Below are positions 20,659 through 30,164 of a stretch of DNA of 64,000 nucleotides, piece after piece (within the stretch, counting starts at the first letter, position 1; each line of letters starts with the position of its first letter). The notes beneath the pieces are model-generated. The model saw only the letters and a program-made list of their open reading frames with translations. It did no database searches and was not told where the DNA came from. Location: contig NC_007947.1 of the NCBI RefSeq assembly GCF_000013705.1, forward strand, positions 1,860,001 through 1,924,000, given 5' to 3'. The position numbers and the translations under genes are program-made. This stretch comes from Methylobacillus flagellatus KT (GTDB lineage Bacteria > Pseudomonadota > Gammaproteobacteria > Burkholderiales > Methylophilaceae).

Positions 20659-20924
20659 CGTTTCACTTTATCCTGTTGTAGGGGGATGTTTGCTTTACTA
20701 TAAGCAACCCTTGTACCGATCTATACCAAGGGCATGCTCATCTATAAATATGACTCTTAAATATCCTTTAAATTCAATTTGGTACTAAAAAAACATTCCA
20801 GTTTTCCACGGATATCATCCGGCTTCCCATCCAGGCCAATACCACTTGGAGTGACAAAATTTCCACACATCCATCAAAATTCCGACAATCTTTGTCATGA
20901 TGTTGTCCAGATTGGCGTGATGGA

Positions 20925-23900
20925 TCAAGGCAATTCACACAGTTTGCCCAAGGCCATGAAGTAAATTGCCTTGCGAATTGGTCGTCCTTCCTCCGCAAAT
21001 AGTGCCGCATATCCCGTCAATTGTGCTGCATGCACTGAAGCGGCATCCAGCATGATTTGGGCATCTGCGTTGACAGGCAGCCGTGTCGATTTGTAGTCGA
21101 TGATCCAGCGCTCGCCATTCTCGATGAAGCATCGATCCACGACATGCTGCTTGAAGCCAGCGTCGCCGACATGCCCGAGAGCGAGTTCCGCCGCCGCTTG
21201 CGGCCTCGCCGACAGCACCCAGCGGCCATCCGGACTCTGCAAGGTGAGTGCCAGCAACTGCAGTACCTGCCCTGCTGCCTCCTGCGCAGCATCTTGATGG
21301 TGCCCTTGCCGCGCCAGCCACCTTACCATTGCAGGCCTCAGGCTGGGCAGGCGCGCCAGCCAGCCATCGAAGTCGGGATCGGCTGAGATCATTTCCACAT
21401 ATTTATGCGCAAGCGTACCGATGTGGGCTTCCAGCCCTGCCTGTCTGCCCAACACCGGTGTGTCCGCAGGCGCCTGTTCGTAAGAGACCACTTCATGCCT
21501 GTCATCGTTGTAAATTGACGGCATGTCGGCTTCTTCCACCCTGACCAGCTTGGGCACGAAGTCGGCCAGCAATGGCGGCTGACTTGCATCTTCCGCAGGC
21601 AGGACATGCTGCGCAGCCGCTTCCATGAAGCGGCCTGCCAAGTGTGGCCACAGCAAGTCAAGAAATGTGCCGCCGGACGGCCTGAGCTCCCCCTTGGCAT
21701 TCGGAACGACGCTGCCGAGCAGGTGCAGGCAGCGTTCGGCTCGGGTTGCCGCGACATACAGCACGCGCGCGCTTTCATGGTCCGCGCGCTCCTTTTCCAG
21801 CATTTTCAGGTAGCTGTATGGGCTGGGTTCGTCCCGCCCCGCCGCCCCCTTGGGAATAAACGGCGCCGTGACCAGCTCGGTAGTGACGCCAGCCTCCGTG
21901 TCGATGGCAACTTCCTCCCACAGCAGCAGAGGCATTTCACCGTTGCGCGGCCGCCGCTCCAGTCCCGGGAGGATGACCGTATCGAATTCCAGTCCCTTGG
22001 ACTTATGAATCGTCATGAACTGTAATTGCCCATTCGCCTCCAGATCTGGCGCGGCATAGAGTTTCTCCACCTCTTGCACCAAGCGCTCCAGGCTGAAGCG
22101 GCCTTGCTGGTCCAGCTGGTCCACCAAGGCAAAAAAGGCTTCCACATCGGCCACATCCCCCGGTTGCCACAGGCATTGCGCTCCGCCCAGCATCAGCCAG
22201 GCGCTCTCCAGCCAACGGCTCAAGGGCATGCGTCCCTGCTGTCCCAGGATTTCCGACAGCACCTGCACCACATGCTGGCTGCGCCGGCGGCCGTCTTCAC
22301 TCATCCCAGCCAGCAGGGCGTTGTCATGCAACAATGACCAGATCGTGCGATAACGGTCACGCCCTGCCAGCACATGCAGATCGGCAAGGCGGAGGCCGCA
22401 CCAGGGCGCACGCAATACGGCAAGCCAGTTGACGCGGTCAGCGCGCTGCAGCAAGGCATGTGTCAAGGCCAGGAGATCCTGCACACTCTGCCGCCCGGCA
22501 AGTGGCTCGATCTCCACTGCCTGGAAATGCAGGTCGGGGTGGTGGCGCCGAATTTCCGCCACCAGCGTCTCGAGATGCGCACGCGCACGCACCAATACCG
22601 CAATGCGCGCCTCAGGCCGACTTGCCCAGGTATGACGTATGATCCCAACCACCGTGCCGGCTTCGCGAATGCGCAGTGCATCGGCACCCTCGTCCGGATG
22701 AGCGATCAACGGGTGCACCATCACGTCGGCGCCGGCTTCATTCTCGCGGGTGGCCACGAATTCGCGGTAGCGGATCGCCCCCTGCACCACGCTGTCATGG
22801 GCAGGAAACACATGGCGGAACGTGGCGTTGATCCAATCCACCACCGGCGGTGCAGAACGGTTGTTGCGACAAAGCTGCAGGCGTTCCAGCTTCAACGCGC
22901 CAATGCCGTCTTCGGCAACCTCAAGGAACAGCCCCACATTGGCCTTGCGGAAGCGGTAAATCGACTGCATCGGGTCGCCCACGGCAAACAATGTCCGGCC
23001 ATCGCCAGGCATCCATCCCTGCGTCAGCCGCTGCAACAGCTTGACCTGCCCGGGGCTGGTGTCCTGGAATTCATCCACCAATAGGTGGCTGATCTCATAA
23101 TCCAGTTTCATGGCCAGTTCGCTGGGCGCATCGTCATCGTCGCCCAGTGCCAGCAATGCGCGTTGCGACACTTCGACGAAATCCACCTCCCCTGCCTGCT
23201 GGAACACCAGCCACAATTGAGCGACGGCAAGCTTCAATAACTGCGCCAGCGCTGCCACCATCTGCCAGCTATGTTCGTCCTGCCGTACCGGCAGGCTGCG
23301 CAAGCGCTGCAAGGTGGCCTCTGCACCTGCGGTCTGCTGCAAGGTTGCCACGATCTCGGCAAACCGCTCCTTGAAGGGCTTGGATTCCGGCGTGGCCGGG
23401 AAGCCATTCTTGACGTTGACCGTCTTGCGCAATGTCCCGGTGCCCGTCAGCAGCAGGTCACACACTGCCAGCCATACCGGCAATGCCTGGGACGAGGCGG
23501 GCAATGGCGTTTCCCAATCCAGCAACAATGCCTGGCGTACGTCGCAGGCCAGGTTCCCGGCAGCATATCGCGCCACCGGCATCAAGACGCGCTGCATGCG
23601 CTCCGGCAACACCTCGGCAGCGGCTTTCAGATCCTGGATGACCAAGTGTTCCAGCGCCCGCTCGGCAGCCTGTTGCAGGTTGCCATGGTTGGCGTAGTCC
23701 AGCCATTGGTCGCGCTTGCCCAGCATGTCCACCAGCAAGCCCGTGAGCTTCTGCACATCATTGTCGACATAGCGTAAGGCCAGGCGTACAGCTTCGCCCA
23801 TGCTCTCTTCGTCCACCAGCGCGAGCGTGCGCTCAGCGGCAAGCCGATAATGCGCGCTGGCGTCCTCGCTGACGGCTGGCTGGCTGCCGAAGCGGCTCAG

Positions 23901-24314
23901 CAGCGGCATCTGCCGCGACAGGTGTCCGGACAAGGAATCGATCGTGAATATCCTCAATCGCGACGGATGGTCCAGCAACTCCCAACCCAGGCTGTCCGCA
24001 TGCCGCAAAGCCTCCTTGCCCAGCCTGAAGGTCTGCTGCTTGTGCGCTTGCGGTGGCGGGCTGCCACTGGCGGCCATCAGCAAGCTGTCGAGAATGCGGG
24101 CACGCATCTCGGCTGCTGCCTTGTTGGTGAAGGTGATCGCAATGATCTGCTCAGGCGCCGAGACGGTTGTAAGCAAGCGCAGAAAGCGCTGGGTCAGCAG
24201 CTCGGTCTTGCCAGCCCCGGCAGGCGCTTCCACGATGAAAGATGCAAGCTCGAGCGCCCGCTCGCGGCTGACGCGATCCAACTTGAGCAAATCCGTTGCC
24301 TGCGCTGTTGTCAT
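20925..24314 (-). CDS. AddA/RecB-like UvrD-family helicase-nuclease
   Basis: A 1129-aa superfamily 1 helicase. Walker A is EAPAGAGKTELLTQRFL near the N-terminus, followed by ITFTNKAAAEMRARIL (motif Ia), LLVDEFQDTSPGQVKLL (motif II), VGDPMQSIYRFRKA (motif III), TIHKSKGLEFDTVILPGL (motif V) and VAATRAERCLHLL (motif VI). The C-terminus has a RecB-type nuclease signature (ERWIIDYKSTRLP). It pairs with the upstream gene through an ATGA overlap; the ATG at 24314 is therefore chosen rather than the longer upstream frame. Together they form an AddAB-like double-strand break resection enzyme that replaces RecBCD in many betaproteobacteria. Confidence 0.88.
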   Translation of the reverse strand: MTTAQATDLLKLDRVSRERALELASFIVEAPAGAGKTELLTQRFLRLLTTVSAPEQIIAITFTNKAAAEMRARILDSLLMAASGSPPPQAHKQQTFRLGKEALRHADSLGWELLDHPSRLRIFTIDSLSGHLSRQMPLLSRFGSQPAVSEDASAHYRLAAERTLALVDEESMGEAVRLALRYVDNDVQKLTGLLVDMLGKRDQWLDYANHGNLQQAAERALEHLVIQDLKAAAEVLPERMQRVLMPVARYAAGNLACDVRQALLLDWETPLPASSQALPVWLAVCDLLLTGTGTLRKTVNVKNGFPATPESKPFKERFAEIVATLQQTAGAEATLQRLRSLPVRQDEHSWQMVAALAQLLKLAVAQLWLVFQQAGEVDFVEVSQRALLALGDDDDAPSELAMKLDYEISHLLVDEFQDTSPGQVKLLQRLTQGWMPGDGRTLFAVGDPMQSIYRFRKANVGLFLEVAEDGIGALKLERLQLCRNNRSAPPVVDWINATFRHVFPAHDSVVQGAIRYREFVATRENEAGADVMVHPLIAHPDEGADALRIREAGTVVGIIRHTWASRPEARIAVLVRARAHLETLVAEIRRHHPDLHFQAVEIEPLAGRQSVQDLLALTHALLQRADRVNWLAVLRAPWCGLRLADLHVLAGRDRYRTIWSLLHDNALLAGMSEDGRRRSQHVVQVLSEILGQQGRMPLSRWLESAWLMLGGAQCLWQPGDVADVEAFFALVDQLDQQGRFSLERLVQEVEKLYAAPDLEANGQLQFMTIHKSKGLEFDTVILPGLERRPRNGEMPLLLWEEVAIDTEAGVTTELVTAPFIPKGAAGRDEPSPYSYLKMLEKERADHESARVLYVAATRAERCLHLLGSVVPNAKGELRPSGGTFLDLLWPHLAGRFMEAAAQHVLPAEDASQPPLLADFVPKLVRVEEADMPSIYNDDRHEVVSYEQAPADTPVLGRQAGLEAHIGTLAHKYVEMISADPDFDGWLARLPSLRPAMVRWLARQGHHQDAAQEAAGQVLQLLALTLQSPDGRWVLSARPQAAAELALGHVGDAGFKQHVVDRCFIENGERWIIDYKSTRLPVNADAQIMLDAASVHAAQLTGYAALFAEEGRPIRKAIYFMALGKLCELP

Positions 24315-27076
24315 TGTGCGCCCCCCTGCTGCATGTGCTCGAACTGCAGCCGCCTTTCCGGCAGGCGCAGCAGGGGCAGCACCTCGCAATAGGCAAGTTC
24401 ATTCTCATCCTGTACCAGGACTGCGGCTTCTCCGCGCTTCAATTCATCCACCACTGCGGTAATGCTGCTGCGCCAATGCGCAAGCACACTGTGCCAATCC
24501 GGAAACATCTCCTCAGAAAACACTTCCCGGGTTTTCTTGTCATCCAGCACCGGCATCGCTGGCAGCACGTTGCCATTGGCAAGCCCGGCAAATCCATGTT
24601 CCTCCAGCTTGACCATGGCGAAGGCGATCGCGGAAATCTCTGCGCCCTGGGAACCGGCCGTATCGGCCGGGTCGAGCGACGACAGCACAAAGGCGGCATA
24701 TACCGGTAGCTGGGGCTCGGTAATGCGACTTTGCGCCCAGTTGCGCGTATCCGGCTTGCGGCCGGTCTTGTAATCGATGACGATGCGACTACCGTCTTCC
24801 AGCTGGTCGATGCGGTCTATGATCAAGGTGATCTCCACCCCTTCGATGAGTACTTTCTGCTGCTGCTCGCTGGCCAGGACGGTGAATGGCTGTTCGCGCA
24901 TGCGCTCGAAGGCCAGCCAGCCCTTGAGCAAGCGGGTTAGGCGCAATGTCTCCAGCGCAACGAACGCCTCGCTCAATACTTCGCCGCAAGTGTCCGCATA
25001 AATACTCAGCCCGTCCTGCACGGCTTCTCCGAGTGCCTGTTCCAACTGCATCTCATCCATTGCCTGCAAGTCATGCAGGCCTCTTCCGCGCCAGAACCGT
25101 TCCAACACCAGATGGACCAGCGTCCCGCGACCGGCTGCATCCAGGCCATTCACCGGTGCCTTCAACGCGCGCGCATGCAAGCGATACTGGAAATAAGCCC
25201 AGGCGGGACAGACCGCCTGGGCCTTGAGCAGGCCGGTACCGCCCGAGATATGCTCGCCTTCCTCGACCGGCGGCGCCTGGTGGTCATCCAGCCATTGCAG
25301 CGGCTTGCCGTCACGTTCAGCGAGCGCCTGCGCCAGGCTAAGGCTAAGCTCGGGCATCGCATCGGCCAGGGGAATCGCCTGCAGCAGCGGGCTGGGGCGC
25401 AATTCGCGCTCGCCGTCCTTCAGCGCACTGGAAAATATGACTTGCTGCGCGCTATGCAGCAGGCGCTGATGAACCACCTGCGCAAACGCGGCCTGCACCG
25501 CGCTGTCGGCATTCGGCACGCCGTATTGGCGCTGCATTGCAGCGGGCAGCAGGGGATTGGGCCTGGGCGGCGGCGGCCATACATAGTCATTCATACCCAT
25601 TACCCACAAGCCGTGCAGCGGCTGGCTGACGCTTTCCAGCATGCCCATGACCTGCAACCGGACCTCACCTTCCGCCTCCGGCTGGTGAATCTTCTCCTGC
25701 ACCAGCTCGCGCAATCTTGCCAGTGCCTGGGAGAAAGGCAACGCTTGCTGCAGCACATCGAGCGAAGCCAGCGCCTGCAGCACCTCATCGAAAGCCTTGA
25801 TGGCCTGGAATTCAAAACTGGACAGGCTGCGCTGCCTGCCCGGCCATTCAAGCGCGTCCAGCGTACGCTGCATGACGTCTGCCCATACCGAGGGCAGCTG
25901 CTGGCCGTGCTGCTCCTGCAGGATGGCCAGCGCGTCGGAGATATGTGCCTGCAAGCCGGCCAACACCAAAGGCGCTTTTTCACTGCCGGCCTCGCGCCGG
26001 ATAAAGCGGACCAGGCGCGACATGCTCATGGACAATGGCAGCCGCTCACGCATCCGCGCATCGAGCTGCGCGCGGGCATCTGCCTCGGTAACGGCATGGG
26101 ACCAATAGGGTTGCTGCAGCAAGTGAGAGAAATCCTGCTGCTCGATCTTGTCCTGTCGCCGCCACTGGCTGAAGAACTGGAGGAGCGCCAGCGCCGTATG
26201 CACGACTGGCTCTCGGTGCAAAGGCTGTCCCAGAGAAAAGTCGTATTGCCGTGGCGCCTCCACCATGGCAGGGCGCACCCACGAGGGATGCAAGGCGTCA
26301 TCAAGCAAGCGTGCCAGCGTCCCGCGCAGCTTGGCCAGCTCTGGCACCACAATCCCGATACTGGCCCCGGGGTGTTCGGCCAGCTGCCGTTTCGCCCAAG
26401 CCACAGCGGCCCGGCACTCTGCCTGCTGGTCGGCGAGCAGCAGGCGCTGGGCACCCCCTGCTTCAGCAAGAGCGGTATCATGGCGCTGCACATCGACATG
26501 GCGTTGCTGCAAGATTTCCCACAGTCGCACCATCTGCGGTGTCATGCGGTCAAAACCCGCAAAGGCGATGCTGCCGGGCAGCCGCCCTACGCCCCGGGCC
26601 AGCATGTCGAGTTGCCAGTCGAAGTAACGCGCCGCCTCCATCCAGCCACTCTGCCGGCACCGGGCCACGAACTCTCGCCGCCAGGCGAGAAACTGGCGCG
26701 TTTCCTCGCTGTAGCCGGCATCAGGCGCAGGCAGGCGCCACTCCAGCAACAATTGGTTGGCCTCCTGCGCCATGCACGCCAACCCCTTGATATCGAACAG
26801 GTCGCCGGCCACCTCGGCTGCAAGCACCTCCTTGATGACGGTTTCCCACAACATACGCTCCTGCGCGCTGCTCAACACGCCTTGCGGGACCTCTTGCGCG
26901 TCCAGTTCACCCGTGAGTAGGGCTGCCTCGAACAAGGCGTCCAGCCACTGGCTGACGGTCATGACATCCAGTAACGTCCACTGCTTCAGGCCACGGGCCG
27001 ACTGCGCCCTGGCATGGTCGAGCTGCAATGCGCGCGCCAGCCGGGCCGTGGCGCAGAGAATCAGGTGGTTTTCCAT
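24311..27076 (-). CDS. AddB-like PD-(D/E)xK nuclease/inactive helicase partner
   Basis: A 921-aa protein with an N-terminal degenerate helicase-like region (ILCATARLARALQLDHARAQ; no canonical Walker A) and a C-terminal RecB-family nuclease domain (AGRGTLVHLVLERFWRGRG, then GSRIVIDYKTGRKP with the Asp and Lys of the active site). The four cysteines that hold an iron-sulfur cluster in Bacillus AddB are not apparent. It matches the betaproteobacterial probable DNA repair protein that accompanies an AddA-like helicase. The ATG at 27076 gives the natural N-terminus; the open frame continues 19 codons upstream. Its stop overlaps the AddA start. Confidence 0.82.
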   Translation of the reverse strand: MENHLILCATARLARALQLDHARAQSARGLKQWTLLDVMTVSQWLDALFEAALLTGELDAQEVPQGVLSSAQERMLWETVIKEVLAAEVAGDLFDIKGLACMAQEANQLLLEWRLPAPDAGYSEETRQFLAWRREFVARCRQSGWMEAARYFDWQLDMLARGVGRLPGSIAFAGFDRMTPQMVRLWEILQQRHVDVQRHDTALAEAGGAQRLLLADQQAECRAAVAWAKRQLAEHPGASIGIVVPELAKLRGTLARLLDDALHPSWVRPAMVEAPRQYDFSLGQPLHREPVVHTALALLQFFSQWRRQDKIEQQDFSHLLQQPYWSHAVTEADARAQLDARMRERLPLSMSMSRLVRFIRREAGSEKAPLVLAGLQAHISDALAILQEQHGQQLPSVWADVMQRTLDALEWPGRQRSLSSFEFQAIKAFDEVLQALASLDVLQQALPFSQALARLRELVQEKIHQPEAEGEVRLQVMGMLESVSQPLHGLWVMGMNDYVWPPPPRPNPLLPAAMQRQYGVPNADSAVQAAFAQVVHQRLLHSAQQVIFSSALKDGERELRPSPLLQAIPLADAMPELSLSLAQALAERDGKPLQWLDDHQAPPVEEGEHISGGTGLLKAQAVCPAWAYFQYRLHARALKAPVNGLDAAGRGTLVHLVLERFWRGRGLHDLQAMDEMQLEQALGEAVQDGLSIYADTCGEVLSEAFVALETLRLTRLLKGWLAFERMREQPFTVLASEQQQKVLIEGVEITLIIDRIDQLEDGSRIVIDYKTGRKPDTRNWAQSRITEPQLPVYAAFVLSSLDPADTAGSQGAEISAIAFAMVKLEEHGFAGLANGNVLPAMPVLDDKKTREVFSEEMFPDWHSVLAHWRSSITAVVDELKRGEAAVLVQDENELAYCEVLPLLRLPERRLQFEHMQQGGAQ

Positions 27077-27190
27077 GGGCGGAATTCTACTTGATTCAGC
27101 ACCGCTTGGCCCGGTATCTGTCCCCACTGCCATGCGGCTTTGACGGCAACGGCTTGACAGGCGGCGCCTTGCCGCCTACCTTGCCAGCCT

Positions 27191-27688
27191 ATGGCAGACC
27201 AGAAAAACTACATTACGCCGGAAGGCTATGCTCGCCTCAAGGACGAGTTCGAGCAGCTATACAAAGTTGAGCGCCCCAAGGTCGTCAGTGATGTCGCCTG
27301 GGCAGCGAGCAATGGCGACCGCAGCGAAAATGGCGACTATATCTACGGCAAGAAGCGCCTGCGCCAGATAGACTCGCGGCTACGCTTCCTCATGAAGCGC
27401 ATGGACATTGCCGTGGTCGTGGACCCGGCCCAGCAGCAGGACCTGGAGAAAATCTATTTCGGCGCCTGGGTCGAGCTTTATTCCATCGACAAGGACAGCG
27501 AACATCATTACCGCATCGTAGGCCAGGATGAACTCGATCCCGGCAAGGGGTACATCAGCTGGATATCGCCACTCGCACGCGCCCTGTTAGGTAAACAGCC
27601 GGGCGACGTGATCCGCGTGGAAACGCCAGCAGGTGAGGAGCGCTTCGAGATTGTCGACGTCAGTTACCACCCGCCGGGACAAGGCTGA
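27191..27688 (+). CDS. greB: Transcription elongation factor GreB
   Basis: A 165-aa transcript cleavage factor that stimulates RNA polymerase to rescue backtracked complexes. The N-terminal coiled coil carries the acidic tip (NGDRSENGDYIYGKKRLRQI), and the C-terminal FKBP-like domain includes YRIVGQDELDPGKGYISWIS and ALLGKQPGDVI. YGKKRLRQID distinguishes GreB from GreA. Transcribed divergently from the AddAB-like pair and followed eight bases later by earP. Confidence 0.95.
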   Translation: MADQKNYITPEGYARLKDEFEQLYKVERPKVVSDVAWAASNGDRSENGDYIYGKKRLRQIDSRLRFLMKRMDIAVVVDPAQQQDLEKIYFGAWVELYSIDKDSEHHYRIVGQDELDPGKGYISWISPLARALLGKQPGDVIRVETPAGEERFEIVDVSYHPPGQG

Positions 27689-27696
27689 CTGACGCC

Positions 27697-28797
27697 ATGC
27701 GCTGGGACATTTTCTGCCGCATTGTCGACAACTATGGGGATATCGGCGTGTGCTGGCGCCTGGCAAAACAGCTGGCACAAGCGCATGGGATACAGGTCAG
27801 GCTGTGGATAGACCAGCCCGGCATCGCGGCCAAACTGGTGCCAGAGCTGGATCCTGCACTGCCTGCACAGACAGTCTCGGGGGTGGAAATATGTCACTGG
27901 ACGCTACCGTTCCCGCAAACCGCCGCTGCCGACGTCGTGATCGAGGCATTCGGCTGCGATCTGCCTCCAGCATACCTGCATGCAATGCAGGCATCCCGAC
28001 CAGTATGGATCAACCTGGAATACCTGAGTGCCGAACGTTGGGTGGATGATTTCCACGCCCGCGCGTCTACACACCCCCAACTCGGCCTGACCAAGCATTT
28101 CTTCTTTCCTGGTTTCACCCCAGCCTCCGGCGGGCTACTCCGCGAAACCAACCTGCTGGCGGAACGCACCCGCTTCCAGCAAAGCCATGCCTTGCAGGCT
28201 GCATTCTGGGAGAGCCTTGGCATCATGCCGCAGCATGCCTATACCATCAGCCTGTTCTGCTACCCACATGCGCCGCTGGATTCGCTGCTGGATGCGATGA
28301 TGCAGGTTGGGCAACCGGTCCTGTGCATCATCCCCAACGGCCCCATCGCCGAACACGCCATGGCGTGGCTCAGAAGCAGGAAAGGCCAGCACAAACTGAG
28401 GGTCGCCACTGTCCCCTTCCTTTCCCAGGAGCGTTACGACCACCTGCTCTGGGCTTGCGACCTCAACTTCGTTCGCGGAGAGGACAGCTGGATCAGGGCA
28501 CTGTGGGCAGGCAAACCCTTGATCTGGCAGCCCTATCTTCAAGAGGGGGATGCCCATCTCGCCAAACTGGAGGCCTTCCTGCAACACTACTGTCAAGATA
28601 GTCCGCCAGACTTGTCCATCCACATCATGGCGGCCCATCGCGCATGGAACCGGAACGGCTTCACACCCTCTGCCTGGCAGGCATTGCTCGCCGCGCTGCC
28701 GGGCTGGCATAAGCAGTCGCAAGCCTATGCCAGGAAGCAGGCCGAAGAAAGCGACCTTGCCGCTAAGCTTGTGATTTACTGCAGGAAATTTTTCTGA
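27697..28797 (+). CDS. earP: EF-P arginine rhamnosyltransferase EarP
   Basis: A 366-aa GT-B glycosyltransferase that transfers rhamnose from dTDP-L-rhamnose to Arg32 of EF-P, activating EF-P to relieve polyproline stalling. Recognised from the N-terminus MRWDIFCRIVDNYGDIGVCWRL (first part only quoted: IVDNYGDIGVCWRLAKQL), the SLFCYPH segment and the donor-site motif FVRGEDSWIRALWAGKPLIW. The efp gene directly downstream has Arg at position 32, which supports the assignment. Confidence 0.94.
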   Translation: MRWDIFCRIVDNYGDIGVCWRLAKQLAQAHGIQVRLWIDQPGIAAKLVPELDPALPAQTVSGVEICHWTLPFPQTAAADVVIEAFGCDLPPAYLHAMQASRPVWINLEYLSAERWVDDFHARASTHPQLGLTKHFFFPGFTPASGGLLRETNLLAERTRFQQSHALQAAFWESLGIMPQHAYTISLFCYPHAPLDSLLDAMMQVGQPVLCIIPNGPIAEHAMAWLRSRKGQHKLRVATVPFLSQERYDHLLWACDLNFVRGEDSWIRALWAGKPLIWQPYLQEGDAHLAKLEAFLQHYCQDSPPDLSIHIMAAHRAWNRNGFTPSAWQALLAALPGWHKQSQAYARKQAEESDLAAKLVIYCRKFF

Positions 28798-28848
28798 TTT
28801 TCGGTTATACTGCGACCCTTTTTCCTTTCAACCTTTTAAGCACATATT

Positions 28849-29406
28849 ATGAAGACAGCTCAGGAACTTCGCGTAGGCAACGTAGTGATGATCGGCAACG
28901 ACCCATTGGTCGTGCAAAAGACTGAATACAATAAATCCGGCCGCAACGCGGCTGTGGTCAAAATGAAGTTCAAGAACTTGCTGACCGAAGCCGCTAGCGA
29001 AGCCGTCTACAAGGCTGATGATAAATTCGACGTGGTCATCCTCGAAAAGAAGGAAGTGACTTACTCCTATTTTGCCGACCCTATGTATGTCTTCATGGAT
29101 GCGGAATACAACCAGTACGAAGTCGAAGCCGACAACATGACCGATGCCCTTAACTTCCTTGAGGACGGCATGACGTGCGAAGTCGTGTTCTACAACGGCA
29201 AGGCAATCTCCGTGGACCTGCCAAATTCCGTGGTCCGCGAGATCACTTACACCGAGCCAGCAGTCAAGGGCGACACCTCCGGCAAGGTGATGAAGCCGGC
29301 GAAAATCGCCACTGGCTTCGAATTGGCCGTGCCGTTGTTCTGCGATATCGGCGACAAGATCGAAATCGACACCCGCACACTGGAATACAAGAACCGCGTG
29401 AAATAA
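28849..29406 (+). CDS. efp: Elongation factor P (Arg32 type)
   Basis: A 185-aa translation factor that promotes peptide bond formation at polyproline stretches. Domain I carries the modification loop [12 protein letters not shown] with Arg at position 32, the rhamnosylation site in EarP organisms, instead of the lysine modified by EpmA. Domains II and III follow, ending in [22 protein letters not shown] at 28806-28811 may be a -10 box for an efp-specific transcript, and a strong terminator follows the gene. Confidence 0.97.
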   Translation: MKTAQELRVGNVVMIGNDPLVVQKTEYNKSGRNAAVVKMKFKNLLTEAASEAVYKADDKFDVVILEKKEVTYSYFADPMYVFMDAEYNQYEVEADNMTDALNFLEDGMTCEVVFYNGKAISVDLPNSVVREITYTEPAVKGDTSGKVMKPAKIATGFELAVPLFCDIGDKIEIDTRTLEYKNRVK

Positions 29407-29427
29407 GGTTCAAGCCACCGAGCGACA

Positions 29428-29452
29428 GGAGCCCTTAGCGGCTCCTTTTTTT
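29428..29452 (+). terminator. Rho-independent terminator after efp
   Basis: GGAGCC and GGCTCC form a 6-bp stem around a six-base loop, followed directly by seven T, 21 bases after the efp stop. Confidence 0.9.
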
Positions 29453-29531
29453 ATGCCGCCCGAGCCCAAGCCTCCAGGTTGTGTCGGCAGTGCGCCCAGC
29501 GCCATAGCATCCACACCCACAGAACAGCAGC

Positions 29532-30164
29532 CTACAGCAAGTCATGTACCCGGAATCCCAGGCGGGCGCCCTGGGCGTCTGCCTGGCGAATCGCCAGGGC
29601 CAGTACCTGATCGGCCTTGACCGGTCCAAGCGCTTCGCACATCGCCACATACGCCTGGTTGATCAAGTCCCGCAGCAATGCAAGACTGTAGCTTTGCGAC
29701 AATTCAGTCCCATGCCCTGCCAACCAGTCACGCAATCCCTGCCCTTCGTCCGCCTTCAGGTGTGTCAGCAAGCGACCGCGTATCGTTCCCTCTGTCCTTG
29801 CATCCAGGTTCACCAGCATCGCCGCTAACAGCAGAGCAAACATGCGCGTCTGCTCATCGGGCTTCGTCGCGGCTGCCTGCGCTCCCAGGGAAATCGTGTC
29901 CCCTCCCAGGCTGCCAGGGTCTGGTAATAATTGCGCCTCCGGCAATTCCATGGCGCTGACAACGGCCCGCAGCATCTGCCCGCGCTGCACCTTGAGCTCT
30001 GCACGGAAACAACACCTGGAGATGAAGCTGCTCAATGCGAATGATGGCTGATGCGCATAATCGCGCTCCCATAAACTCACCGCGGACAAAAGCTCTTCAT
30101 CGTCAAGAAAAGGCCTGAGCCCGGTCAATACGGCTCGGCGACGCAGTACGATATCCATGCTCAC
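29532..30164 (-). CDS. Hypothetical protein downstream of amt
   Basis: A 210-aa, mostly helical protein with no recognised domain. Its GTG start overlaps the amt stop as GTGA (an ATG two codons later is the alternative), so it is probably translationally coupled to amt. A plausible reading is an accessory protein of the ammonium transporter operon, but there is no motif to support a function. It is not a PII-like protein: the T-loop and the Tyr-uridylylation site are absent. Confidence 0.65.
   Translation of the reverse strand: MSMDIVLRRRAVLTGLRPFLDDEELLSAVSLWERDYAHQPSFALSSFISRCCFRAELKVQRGQMLRAVVSAMELPEAQLLPDPGSLGGDTISLGAQAAATKPDEQTRMFALLLAAMLVNLDARTEGTIRGRLLTHLKADEGQGLRDWLAGHGTELSQSYSLALLRDLINQAYVAMCEALGPVKADQVLALAIRQADAQGARLGFRVHDLL

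Noticed and set aside
25073..26920. A 615-codon open frame on the plus strand
   Set aside because: Antisense to the AddB-like gene, low-complexity His/Gln/Arg-rich product, no domain; a shadow frame.
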